This document shows positions 6,562-12,703 of a DNA stretch of 12,703 bases, piece after piece (the first letter of the stretch is position 1; every line of letters begins with the position of its first letter). Made by a program: the position numbers and the translations under genes. This DNA is from CAYOFK01 sp964403185. GTDB lineage: Bacteria; Bacteroidota; Bacteroidia; Bacteroidales; VadinHA17. The stretch covers positions 1 to 12,703 of the forward strand of contig CAYOFK010000088.1 in the NCBI GenBank assembly GCA_964403185.1. The letters run 5' to 3'. Under the pieces are notes generated by a model. It saw only the letters and a program-made list of their open reading frames with translations. It was not told where the DNA came from and ran no database searches.

Positions 6562-7392
6562 CTATGTATTTAGTGTATAGCGTTTGAATTCTGTAACGGT
6601 CAGATCATTACCCTGTTCCTGCAGGTATTGTTTAATAGTCTTTTTATTGTCCTTAACAAATTCCTGGTTTAAAAGGGTGTTGTTTTTAAAAAATTTATTC
6701 AGTTTACCTTCTGCAATTTTATCCAGTATATTTTCAGGTTTTCCTTCTCTTCTGGCCTGCTCCCTTCCAATTTCCAATTCAGCGTCGATGACCTTTTGTG
6801 ACACCTGTTCTTTATCAACGGCAACAGGATTCATTGCAGCAACCTGCATGGCTACATCCCTGGCAACCTGGTTATTCACCTTTGCAACATTGAATCCAAC
6901 CATGGATGCCAGTTTGTTGCCGGGATGGATGTACGTGGTAACGGAAGGCGCCCCAATGCGGTCAAAGTATGCAAGATCAAGTTTTTCTCCGATCAGCCCG
7001 ATTTGTTCAATCACTGCTTCTTCCACGGTTCGGTCACCCAACTTAAGCTTTTTAAGCTTATCCAGTGATGGCGGGTTGTATTCCAGTGCAACATCAAGGA
7101 TGGAATTCGCAAATCCGACAAATTTTTCATTTTTGGCCACAAAATCGGTTTCACAGTTAAGCACTATCATGGCACATTTGTTGCCGTTGCTGTTGGCACG
7201 GGCTAATACCACCCCTTCGGTGGCTTCCCTTTCGGCCCTTTTATTGGCTACAGCCTGGCCTTTTTTACGAATAACCTCAATGGCTTTGTCAAAATCAAGG
7301 CCTGCTTCCTCAAGGGCTTTTTTACAATCCATCATGCCTGCGCCGGTCATTTTCCTGAGTTTGCTGACATCTGCTGCTGTTATCTGGCTCAT
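6562..7392 (-). CDS. tsf: Translation elongation factor Ts
   Basis: This 276-residue protein is EF-Ts, the guanine-nucleotide exchange factor that regenerates EF-Tu-GTP in the cytoplasm. The N-terminal UBA-like module with VSKLRKMTGAGMMDCKKAL (residues about 9-27) is diagnostic, followed by ALEEAGLDFDKAIEVIRKKG. The core then shows NCETDFVAKNEKF, where the family's conserved TDFVAKN contacts EF-Tu, and IHPGNKLASMVGFN. Length is normal for the phylum. It sits 31 bp downstream of rpsB, the near-universal pairing, and is the last gene before a strong terminator. Confidence 0.98.
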   Translation of the reverse strand: MSQITAADVSKLRKMTGAGMMDCKKALEEAGLDFDKAIEVIRKKGQAVANKRAEREATEGVVLARANSNGNKCAMIVLNCETDFVAKNEKFVGFANSILDVALEYNPPSLDKLKKLKLGDRTVEEAVIEQIGLIGEKLDLAYFDRIGAPSVTTYIHPGNKLASMVGFNVAKVNNQVARDVAMQVAAMNPVAVDKEQVSQKVIDAELEIGREQARREGKPENILDKIAEGKLNKFFKNNTLLNQEFVKDNKKTIKQYLQEQGNDLTVTEFKRYTLNT

Positions 7393-7423
7393 TTTCTAAT
7401 ATATTGTTAAGGTGTTAAAGTGA

Positions 7424-8314
7424 TTATTTTGCTTTTTCCCCTTTTGCCGGTGTTTCTTCACTGATTTTTATTCCGGCATCGGATTTTTTAAGATCTCCCG
7501 GCATTGTTGAAGTTTCAGTTTTTTTCTTTGCATCGGCCTCAGCTTTCAGTTTCTTCTGTTCTTCTTCTTTTTTCTTTCTGGCTTCTTCCTTTTTGGCTTT
7601 GGCATCGGCCTCCTTTTCACGTTCCATCTTTCTTTCTTCCAGTCCTTCCTGGACAGCAGTAGCAACATAGTCAACGATCAGGGATATGGATTTTGAGGCA
7701 TCATCATTGGCTGGAATGGGGAAGTCAATAGTGGCTGGGTCAGAGTTTGTATCCACCATGGCGAATACCGGAATATTCAGCCTGTTGGCTTCCCTGACAG
7801 CGATGTTTTCTTTCAAAACATCAACAACAAACAGGGCTGCCGGAAGACGTACCATGTCGGCAATACTGCCCAGGTTTTTCTCCAGGTTGGCACGCTGACG
7901 TGTGATTTGCAAACGTTCCCTTTTGGACATGTTCACAAAGGTGCCATCAGTAGCCATTTTATCGATGGATGCCATTTTTTTTACAGCCTTTCTGATGGTT
8001 GGGAAATTTGTAAGCATTCCTCCGGGCCAGCGTTCCGTAACGTAGGGCATATTGATCTGCTTCACCCTTTCTGAAACAATTTCTTTAGCCTGTTTCTTGG
8101 TAGCTACAAACAGGATTTTCCGGCCCGATTTTGTAATTTGCTTCAGTGCTTGTGCGGCTTCTTCCAGTTTGACCTTGGTTTTTTCCAGGTCTATGATATG
8201 GATACCGTTCTTCTCCATGAAGATGTAAGGTGCCATGTTTGGATTCCATTTTCTTTTCAGATGTCCAAAATGTACACCGGCACCCAGGAGTTCATCAAAA
8301 CTTGTTTTTGGCAT
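7424..8314 (-). CDS. rpsB: Small ribosomal subunit protein uS2 with charged C-terminal extension
   Basis: This 296-residue protein is uS2 of the 30S subunit. Hallmarks: LLGAGVHFGHLKRKWNPNM at residues 9-27, VTERWPGGMLTNF near 92-104, and NIPVFAMVDTNSDPATIDF followed by PIPANDDASKSI around 180-210. E. coli S2 has 241 residues; from about residue 235 this protein adds a Lys/Glu/Ala-rich, probably helical then disordered tail (repeated KKEEARKKKEEEQKK-like segments). Such tails are common in Bacteroidetes S2. rpsI lies 106 bp upstream and tsf 31 bp downstream. No convincing promoter is visible in the rpsI-rpsB gap, so it is probably read through from rplM. Confidence 0.98.
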   Translation of the reverse strand: MPKTSFDELLGAGVHFGHLKRKWNPNMAPYIFMEKNGIHIIDLEKTKVKLEEAAQALKQITKSGRKILFVATKKQAKEIVSERVKQINMPYVTERWPGGMLTNFPTIRKAVKKMASIDKMATDGTFVNMSKRERLQITRQRANLEKNLGSIADMVRLPAALFVVDVLKENIAVREANRLNIPVFAMVDTNSDPATIDFPIPANDDASKSISLIVDYVATAVQEGLEERKMEREKEADAKAKKEEARKKKEEEQKKLKAEADAKKKTETSTMPGDLKKSDAGIKISEETPAKGEKAK

Positions 8315-8420
8315 TATTCTATGTATTTATGTTTACCTTCTGTATTCAGCAACATTCAGGTAGTCCGCAAAATTCAGAGTCCTGAACATTTAGATCCTAA
8401 ACATAACTCTCAATCCAGCT

Positions 8421-8807
8421 TTAACGTTTGCTGAACTGGAAGCGTTTCCGGGCTTTTGGCTGCCCCGGCTTCTTACGTTCCACAACCCTGGAATCCCTGG
8501 TAAGGAGGCCATTGGTCCTGAGGATGGCTTTATCTTCAGGATTTTTTTTGACAAGCGCCCTGGCGATAGCCAGCCTGAGGGCTTCAGCCTGTCCTGAAAA
8601 CCCGCCACCATCAAGATTAACCTTTATGTCATACTTAGTGGCAGCTTCAAGGATATTGAGCGGTTGCTGAACGATATACTGAAGTTGTTTGGATGGAAAA
8701 TACTCTTGCAGGTCCCTTTGATTGATAGTGATCTTGCCCTTGCCTTCATTCATGTAAATCCTGGCAATGGCCGCTTTCCTTCTACCAATTGTGTTGATAA
8801 CTTCCAT
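8421..8807 (-). CDS. rpsI: Small ribosomal subunit protein uS9
   Basis: This 128-residue protein (E. coli 130) is uS9. It has the N-terminal GRRKAAIARIYM, the central LDGGGFSGQAEALRLAIARAL, and the basic C-terminus with RDSRVVERKKPGQPKARKRFQFSKR-type sequence. The terminal Ser-Lys-Arg reaches the P-site tRNA anticodon loop in known ribosomes. Its ATG is 5 bp after the rplM stop, so the two are translated from one message, as in almost all bacteria. Confidence 0.98.
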   Translation of the reverse strand: MEVINTIGRRKAAIARIYMNEGKGKITINQRDLQEYFPSKQLQYIVQQPLNILEAATKYDIKVNLDGGGFSGQAEALRLAIARALVKKNPEDKAILRTNGLLTRDSRVVERKKPGQPKARKRFQFSKR

Positions 8808-8812
8808 TCTTT

Positions 8813-9268
8813 TTATTTAATTGAATTCAATTTTGTTGCTTTGGGGACCTGGGCTTCATGAGGATGTTCAGGGCCTTCATAAACATAAAGGTTTCTGAAC
8901 ATCTCCCGGCCCAGCCTGCTCTTTGGCAACATGCCTTTAACGGCTCTCTCGATTATTGAGATCGGCTTCTTTTTAAACAATTCTTCAGGTGTGATTGTTT
9001 TTTGCCCACCCGGATAACCCGAATGACTTATATATTGTTTTTGAGTTAACTTATTTCCTGTAAGTTTTACTTTCTCAGCATTAATAACGATCACATAATC
9101 TCCACAGTCAACATGCGGTGTGAAATCAGGCCTGTGTTTTCCTCTTAATACGAAAGCAACTTTTGAGGCAAGTCGTCCTAAAACAGCATCGCTGGCATCA
9201 ATCAGAATCCACTCTTTATTAACAGTCGATTTATTCGCCGATTTGGTTTTGTAGCTGGGAGTATCCAC
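8813..9268 (-). CDS. rplM: Large ribosomal subunit protein uL13 (GTG start)
   Basis: This 151-residue protein (E. coli 142) is uL13, an early assembly protein of the 50S subunit. Visible family motifs: KEWILIDASDAVLGRLAS (about 19-36), the segment RGKHRPDFTPHVDCGDYVI, NAEKVKLTGNKLTQKQY, and ERAVKGMLPKSRLG followed by LYVYEGPEHPHEAQ near the C-terminus. The start is GTG at 9266-9268, which yields the N-terminus (M)DTPSYKTKSA; no ATG gives that N-terminus. A weak purine stretch (AAAGGCAGAAG) lies just ahead. It is the first gene of the rplM-rpsI-rpsB-tsf block and faces away from the O-antigen ligase gene. Confidence 0.97.
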   Translation of the reverse strand: MDTPSYKTKSANKSTVNKEWILIDASDAVLGRLASKVAFVLRGKHRPDFTPHVDCGDYVIVINAEKVKLTGNKLTQKQYISHSGYPGGQKTITPEELFKKKPISIIERAVKGMLPKSRLGREMFRNLYVYEGPEHPHEAQVPKATKLNSIK

Positions 9269-9320
9269 CTTCTGCCTTTGTTTTAAATAATGTTTCTAAT
9301 ACCCTGAAATTTATGGACTG

Positions 9321-9349
9321 CAAAAATACAATTATTTTTTTAATACAAG
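9321..9349 (-). promoter_or_regulatory. Candidate promoter for rplM
   Basis: On the minus strand a TATTTTTG box at 9328-9321 matches the Bacteroidetes -7 consensus TAnnTTTG. The nearest -33-like element is CTTG at 9349-9346 with a 17-nt spacer, both a mismatch and shorter than the usual 19-21. Position is plausible: transcription from here gives a leader of about 45-50 nt before the GTG start of rplM. The AT-rich surroundings make this a tentative call. Confidence 0.5.
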
Positions 9350-9381
9350 AATTTTGTTCAAAATAATTTCACCAATCAGAA

Positions 9382-9437
9382 TCACGGATTTGCCGGGCAT
9401 GGAAACACCGTGAATGCAAAATGAGATAATTGCCCGG
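9382..9437. other. GC-rich foldable segment in the rplM / O-antigen-ligase divergent intergenic region
   Basis: The 216-bp gap 9269-9484 separates two divergent genes. Most is AT-rich, but 9382-9437 contains several mutually exclusive pairings. TCACGG (9382-9387) pairs with CCGTGA (9408-9413). TTTGC (9389-9393) plus CATGG (9398-9402) pair with GCAAA (9416-9420) plus CCGTG (9408-9412). CCGGGCA (9393-9399) pairs with TGCCCGG (9431-9437). An eight-T run follows at 9445-9452 on the plus strand. It could be a structured leader of the ligase transcript or an operator; nothing in the sequence decides this. Confidence 0.35.
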
Positions 9438-9484
9438 GATTGAGTTTTTTTTGAGTATTTTAACGCTGCCATCTGGAAATTTTC

Positions 9485-11059
9485 ATGTTAAACCATCGGA
9501 TCATAAACCATCGCAACATTTATTTTGGCGGCCTGGCATTGTTGGGGATCAGCCTGCCACTTTCTATGTTCGGGATGAGTGTGGCTCTTATTGCCCTGTC
9601 TGTGAATTGGATCCTGGAAGGGCACTTTCACCGGAAGTGGGTACAGCTCAGGGCCCGTAAGGGAATCCTTTTCTTCATGGGGGTGTATCTTGTGCATGTA
9701 CTCTGGCTTGCCCGGAGTGCAGACCTGGCCTATGGATTTCATGATCTTAAGATCAAACTGCCACTTCTGGCCCTGCCTGTTATTGTGGGAACATCACAAA
9801 CCCTTTCACGAAGGGAGTTCAGGGTAATTCTCGATTTGTTTGTTTTGGCGGTGATTGCAGGAAGTCTGATAAGTACAGGAGTATTGGTGGGTATCGGGAA
9901 CAGGGAAATCACAAATATCAGGGAAATATCCATATTGATTTCGCACATCCGCTTTGCCCTGATGATCGTACTGGCTTTATTTATATGGGGATATGCATCC
10001 TTATATGATTCCGGCACGGATTCCAGGCTTGTAAAAACCCTGAAAATTGCAGGTACTTTTTGGCTGGTTTGTTTTCTGTTCATATTAAAATCCTTTACCG
10101 GTCTTATAATTTTTGTTTTGATTGGCACCGGGACCGGTATAGCAGTTATCTTCAGAACCACCGGTTTTATGCTCAGGTATTTTCTCAGCATCATGCTGAT
10201 CACCGTATTATTACTGGGGGCCTTGTTTTCTGTCCGCTTCTACCGTAAGTTTTCCTTCCGGGGTCCTGTATTAATAACAGGTCTTGAAACACGTACAATG
10301 AACGGAAATCCATACCTGCACCTGATCAATAACAGGGAAGTGGAAAACACTCATTATGTGTGGTTGTATGTTTGCGAGGAAGAACTGGAGCCGGAATGGA
10401 ATAGCAGAAGCACCCTTGATTATAGAGGAACAGACCTGGAGGGGCAGGAACTAAGGATGACCTTACTCCGGTATCTTACCTCAAAAGGCCTGAGGAAAGA
10501 CAGCCTGGGACTGGCTTCCCTTACCGATGCTGAAATACAGTGGATTGAAAAGGGTATTGCCAATGTTATTTTTACTGAAGGCTATACTTTGTATGGCATG
10601 TTTTACGAAATGGCTTGGCAAATCCGGATGTACCGGCTTGACGGCAATCCAACCGGCCATTCCATCACCCAGCGACTGGAATACCTGAAAGCCGGCTGGC
10701 AAATATTTAACAATAATTTTTGGTTTGGAGTGGGCACCGGGGATGTGCCTGATGCCTTCTCAAAGCAATACGAAGTAATGGAATCGAGGTTGTCTGAAGA
10801 ATGGCGTCTCAGGACTCACAATCAATTCCTGACTTTTGGAATTTCTTTTGGCATCATTGGGTTTGTACTGGTAATGGCTTCTTTTCTGTTTCCCGTAAAC
10901 TTTGAACCTGGCCGTTCGGGGTATTATTTTCTTGTATTTCTTGGCATCACTTTATTGTCCATGCTGGCAGAGGACACTCTGGAGACTTCTGCAGGGGCGA
11001 TGTTTGCCGGGTATTTCTACAGTCTGTTTCTTTTTGGCATGAATCAGGATCATAGATGA
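9485..11059 (+). CDS. O-antigen ligase / Wzy polymerase-like polytopic membrane protein
   Basis: The 524-residue product has about ten hydrophobic segments: a cluster from residue 11 to 250, then a long hydrophilic region (about 251-395), then helices around 445-515. Wzy_C/WaaL-type features are SHIRFAL (153-159), RLEYLKAGWQIF followed by NNNFWFGVGTGD (397-420) and RTHNQFLTFGISFGIIG (443-459), the last resembling the conserved His-containing ligase motif. Such proteins join or polymerise lipid-linked glycans on the periplasmic face of the inner membrane. The large loop contains GTDLEGQELRMTLLRYLTSKG and then LRKDSLGLASLTDAEIQWIE-type sequence, which I recognise as recurring in Bacteroidetes members. 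Whether it is a ligase or a polymerase cannot be told from sequence. Start ATG at 9485; no surrounding glycosyltransferase cluster is present. The next gene begins 1 bp after its stop. Confidence 0.83.
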   Translation: MLNHRIINHRNIYFGGLALLGISLPLSMFGMSVALIALSVNWILEGHFHRKWVQLRARKGILFFMGVYLVHVLWLARSADLAYGFHDLKIKLPLLALPVIVGTSQTLSRREFRVILDLFVLAVIAGSLISTGVLVGIGNREITNIREISILISHIRFALMIVLALFIWGYASLYDSGTDSRLVKTLKIAGTFWLVCFLFILKSFTGLIIFVLIGTGTGIAVIFRTTGFMLRYFLSIMLITVLLLGALFSVRFYRKFSFRGPVLITGLETRTMNGNPYLHLINNREVENTHYVWLYVCEEELEPEWNSRSTLDYRGTDLEGQELRMTLLRYLTSKGLRKDSLGLASLTDAEIQWIEKGIANVIFTEGYTLYGMFYEMAWQIRMYRLDGNPTGHSITQRLEYLKAGWQIFNNNFWFGVGTGDVPDAFSKQYEVMESRLSEEWRLRTHNQFLTFGISFGIIGFVLVMASFLFPVNFEPGRSGYYFLVFLGITLLSMLAEDTLETSAGAMFAGYFYSLFLFGMNQDHR

Positions 11060-11060
11060 A

Positions 11061-11546
11061 ATGAATATGAAAAATCTTGAATCAAATAAATTTTTTTTGA
11101 AAAAGGCCCTGGAGCTTTCTGTGGAAAGTGTTGAACATGGAGGCGGTCCCTTCGGGGCAGTTATTGTTAAAAATGGATCCGTCATATCCACCGGCTGGAA
11201 CAAAGTAACCGGCAGTCATGATCCCACAGCCCATGCCGAAGTGAATGCCATCCGAAAAGCTGCAAAAAAACTGAAAGACCATGACCTGTCGGGATGTGTG
11301 ATTTATTGTTCCTGTGAGCCCTGTCCAATGTGCCTGGGTGCGATTTACTGGGCCCGTATAGATCATATATATTTTGCAAACAGTTCTGAAGATGCAGCAA
11401 GATTTGGGTTTGATGATTCACTTTTTTTTGCTGATTTTAATAAGACCTGTGAAAACCGGGCCATCCCTGCCACAATGATCTCCTGCGAAGATGCCCTCAC
11501 GGGCTTTGAGGAATGGAGGGATAAAGAGAATAAAACGCTCTATTAA
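11061..11546 (+). CDS. Guanine deaminase-like nucleobase deaminase (CDA fold)
   Basis: This 161-residue protein belongs to the cytidine/deoxycytidylate deaminase fold. The zinc site is HAE (58-60, His ligand and catalytic Glu60) and SCEPCPMC (84-91, Cys88 and Cys91). Several features fit Bacillus subtilis-type guanine deaminase (about 156 residues) better than tRNA adenosine deaminase TadA: GGGPFGAVIV near the start, DPTAHAEVNAIRKA, LGAIYWARIDHIYFA, the RFGFDDS segment (115-120, its Asp matching the substrate-binding Asp of GuaD) and a C-terminus ending in Tyr. The likely reaction is guanine to xanthine plus ammonia in purine salvage in the cytoplasm. It starts 1 bp after the O-antigen ligase stop (alternative ATG at 11067) and ends 7 bp before the DNA glycosylase gene. 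A cytosine or other purine substrate cannot be excluded. Confidence 0.82.
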   Translation: MNMKNLESNKFFLKKALELSVESVEHGGGPFGAVIVKNGSVISTGWNKVTGSHDPTAHAEVNAIRKAAKKLKDHDLSGCVIYCSCEPCPMCLGAIYWARIDHIYFANSSEDAARFGFDDSLFFADFNKTCENRAIPATMISCEDALTGFEEWRDKENKTLY

Positions 11547-11553
11547 AGCTGAC

Positions 11554-12066
11554 ATGGAACGGCTGGAGAGAGGATTTTTTTTACGGGACGTTTTAGAGGT
11601 GGCCCCGGATTTATTGGGATGCCGGCTCTTCCGGAAGTTTAATAATGGCAGCATCCGCAGCTATGTATTAACAGAAGTAGAAGCCTATCGTGGTGTTAGC
11701 GACCTGGCCTGTCATGCTTCCCGTGGCCGCACTAAAAGAACGGAAGTCATGTACCGGGAAGGCGGGATGTTGTATATGTATATGATCTACGGTATGTACT
11801 GGATGATGAACATTGTGACTTCTGGAAAAAACAATCCCCAGGCTGTATTAATACGTGGATTGCAGGGAATCAGCGGACCTGGCAAATTATCCGGACAACT
11901 TGAACTGGATGGTGGGTTTTATGGTGAAGACCTGACACAGTCGGACCGGATATGGATTGTAAACCGTGACGGACCGGTATCTTATAATACAACACCCCGG
12001 ATCAATATTGATTATGCTCCCGAGCCCTGGCGCAGCAAACCCTGGAGGTTTTTCCCCGGGGAGTAG
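11554..12066 (+). CDS. 3-methyladenine DNA glycosylase (AAG/MPG family)
   Basis: Starting at ATG 11554, the product is 170 residues; an ORF open from 11491 would overlap the deaminase gene by 56 bp and adds a basic stretch without family similarity, so the shorter start is preferred. It matches the AAG/MPG family, which flips out and excises alkylated purines, hypoxanthine and ethenoadenine. Key features: VLTEVEAYRG (38-47) with Glu43 at the place of human catalytic Glu125 and Tyr45 at Tyr127; His54 eleven residues later, as human His136; RTEVMYREGGMLYMYMIYGM (62-81) with the intercalating-hairpin region and MNIVT; GPGKL (108-112); and a C-terminal PWRFFPGE. Bacterial members are usually about 180-200 residues, so this one is compact but appears complete. 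It follows the deaminase by 7 bp and is likely co-transcribed. Confidence 0.9.
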   Translation: MERLERGFFLRDVLEVAPDLLGCRLFRKFNNGSIRSYVLTEVEAYRGVSDLACHASRGRTKRTEVMYREGGMLYMYMIYGMYWMMNIVTSGKNNPQAVLIRGLQGISGPGKLSGQLELDGGFYGEDLTQSDRIWIVNRDGPVSYNTTPRINIDYAPEPWRSKPWRFFPGE

Positions 12067-12154
12067 TTATATGTTTAACTTTATTGGCATGCAATTCAAT
12101 TTGGTATTTCAATGCATAGCCCAAAATATTCATACAATAAAATATTATTAACAG
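12067..12154 (+). other. Short intergenic gap before the polysaccharide deacetylase gene
   Basis: These 88 AT-rich bases separate the DNA glycosylase from the deacetylase on the same strand. TTTG at 12100-12103 could be a -33 element, but no TAnnTTTG box lies at the right distance. No hairpin with a T-run was seen. The gene may be read through from upstream or have a divergent promoter. Confidence 0.3.
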
Positions 12155-12703
12155 ATGAAAAAGGTCCCGTCTGTCATACAAGCTCTTTTTCCCTCCATCA
12201 CCTGGCGGATCCCGAATAATGAAGGAAAGATCTTTCTGACCTTTGATGACGGCCCCCATCCTGAAGGGACCCCCAAGGTATTGGATATTTTGGCAGAGCA
12301 TGATGCAAAAGCTACTTTTTTTTGTTTGGGAAAGCAGGTGGAAAAATATCCGGTAATTTTCGACCGGATCAAACAAGAGGGCCACGCTGTAGGCAACCAT
12401 ACCTACAGCCATCTTAGCGGATGGACAACAGGCAATAAAAGATTTTTTGAAGATATTGCACGGGCAGATGATATAATTGGCAGCAGTCTTTTCCGCCCAC
12501 CATATGGACAGATCCGGCCATCACAGGTTAGGGTTATAAAAAAGAAATATAAGATTGTTATGTGGGATGTGATGAGTGGGGATTATGATGCTAAACAGAA
12601 ACCGGAAGTAATTATTAAACGGGTACAGAAATTAAGCATGTCTGGGTCGGTAGTGATTTTTCATGATGGGAAAATAGTTTTGAAAACATTAAAACAAATC
12701 TTA
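12155..12703 (+). CDS. CE4 polysaccharide deacetylase family protein (partial, cut by right edge)
   Basis: The frame is open from ATG 12155 to the last base (183 codons). All five NodB-homology motifs are visible: TFDDGP (29-34) with the catalytic and metal Asp residues Asp31/Asp32; HTYSH (82-86) with both metal-binding His; RPPYGQ (114-119); WDVMSGDYD (137-145); and IFHDG (169-173) with the catalytic His170. The enzyme should remove acetyl groups from N-acetylated sugars with a divalent metal. The N-terminus (ALFPSITWRIP) is mildly hydrophobic but is not a clear signal peptide, so location is uncertain. With motif 5 already passed, only the last few dozen residues should be missing. The substrate (peptidoglycan, glycan or lipid-linked sugar) is unknown; the nearby ligase gene hints at envelope glycans. 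Confidence 0.9.
   Translation, partial: MKKVPSVIQALFPSITWRIPNNEGKIFLTFDDGPHPEGTPKVLDILAEHDAKATFFCLGKQVEKYPVIFDRIKQEGHAVGNHTYSHLSGWTTGNKRFFEDIARADDIIGSSLFRPPYGQIRPSQVRVIKKKYKIVMWDVMSGDYDAKQKPEVIIKRVQKLSMSGSVVIFHDGKIVLKTLKQIL

Noticed and set aside
6584..7399. 271-codon plus-strand open frame opposite tsf
   Set aside because: It is the antisense shadow of a clear EF-Ts gene; its translation is low-complexity Ser/Leu/Ala-rich and matches no family I know.
8315..8420. Internal promoter or structured leader in the 106-bp rpsI-rpsB gap
   Set aside because: A GAATTTTG box is present but lacks a TTTG at the right distance, and I found no stable hairpin; left unassigned.
11061..11546. tRNA adenosine deaminase TadA as identity of the CDA-fold protein
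   Set aside because: The zinc motifs are shared, but the FDDS segment, the IYWAR context and the Tyr C-terminus agree better with guanine deaminase.
11491..12066. Longer form of the DNA glycosylase starting at 11491
   Set aside because: The extra 21 residues overlap the deaminase coding region and look like its out-of-frame translation; the ATG at 11554 fits the family N-terminus and a 7-bp gap.
12002..12412. 136-codon minus-strand frame over the glycosylase end and deacetylase start
   Set aside because: It overlaps two well-supported plus-strand genes and encodes no recognisable domain.

Overview
The window comes from a Bacteroidetes (Bacteroidota) chromosome, probably from the Bacteroidales or a related group. 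Four things point there: the gene order rplM-rpsI-rpsB-tsf followed by pyrH-frr; a perfect Bacteroidetes-type promoter (TTTG-N19-TAnnTTTG) ahead of frr; the lack of strong Shine-Dalgarno sites; and Tat/lipoprotein oxidoreductases and a ThuA-like lipoprotein typical of the phylum. No tRNA, rRNA, CRISPR array, insertion sequence or phage gene was seen. No gene-free stretch reaches 300 bases.

Minus strand, right to left (direction of transcription). The translation block rplM (GTG start), rpsI, rpsB, tsf ends at a strong intrinsic terminator at 6466-6502. Then come pyrH and frr, with a promoter between them. Starting 3 bp after the frr stop codon is an unusual tail of four tightly packed genes. 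First is a membrane tetraheme NapC/NrfH-type cytochrome fused to a SUMF1 (formylglycine-generating-enzyme-like) domain. It is followed by two different Gfo/Idh/MocA oxidoreductases with Tat signals, one of which also has a lipobox. Last is a ThuA-like lipoprotein that runs off the left edge. Gaps are 3, 20, 24 and 10 bp, so all four are probably co-transcribed with frr.

The four tail proteins all appear to be exported. ThuA plus a Gfo/Idh enzyme recalls rhizobial ThuAB, which oxidises trehalose and related disaccharides to 3-keto sugars. My main hypothesis is an extracytoplasmic sugar or cyclitol oxidation module, with the tetraheme protein linking it to the menaquinone pool. The components are seen in the sequence; the electron path and substrate are inference.

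Plus strand, right third, divergent from rplM: an O-antigen ligase/Wzy-like polytopic membrane protein, a guanine-deaminase-like CDA-fold enzyme (1 bp gap), an AAG/MPG-type 3-methyladenine DNA glycosylase (7 bp gap) and, 88 bp later, a CE4 polysaccharide deacetylase cut by the window end. The 216-bp divergent intergenic region holds a candidate rplM promoter and a GC-rich, foldable segment ahead of the ligase gene.
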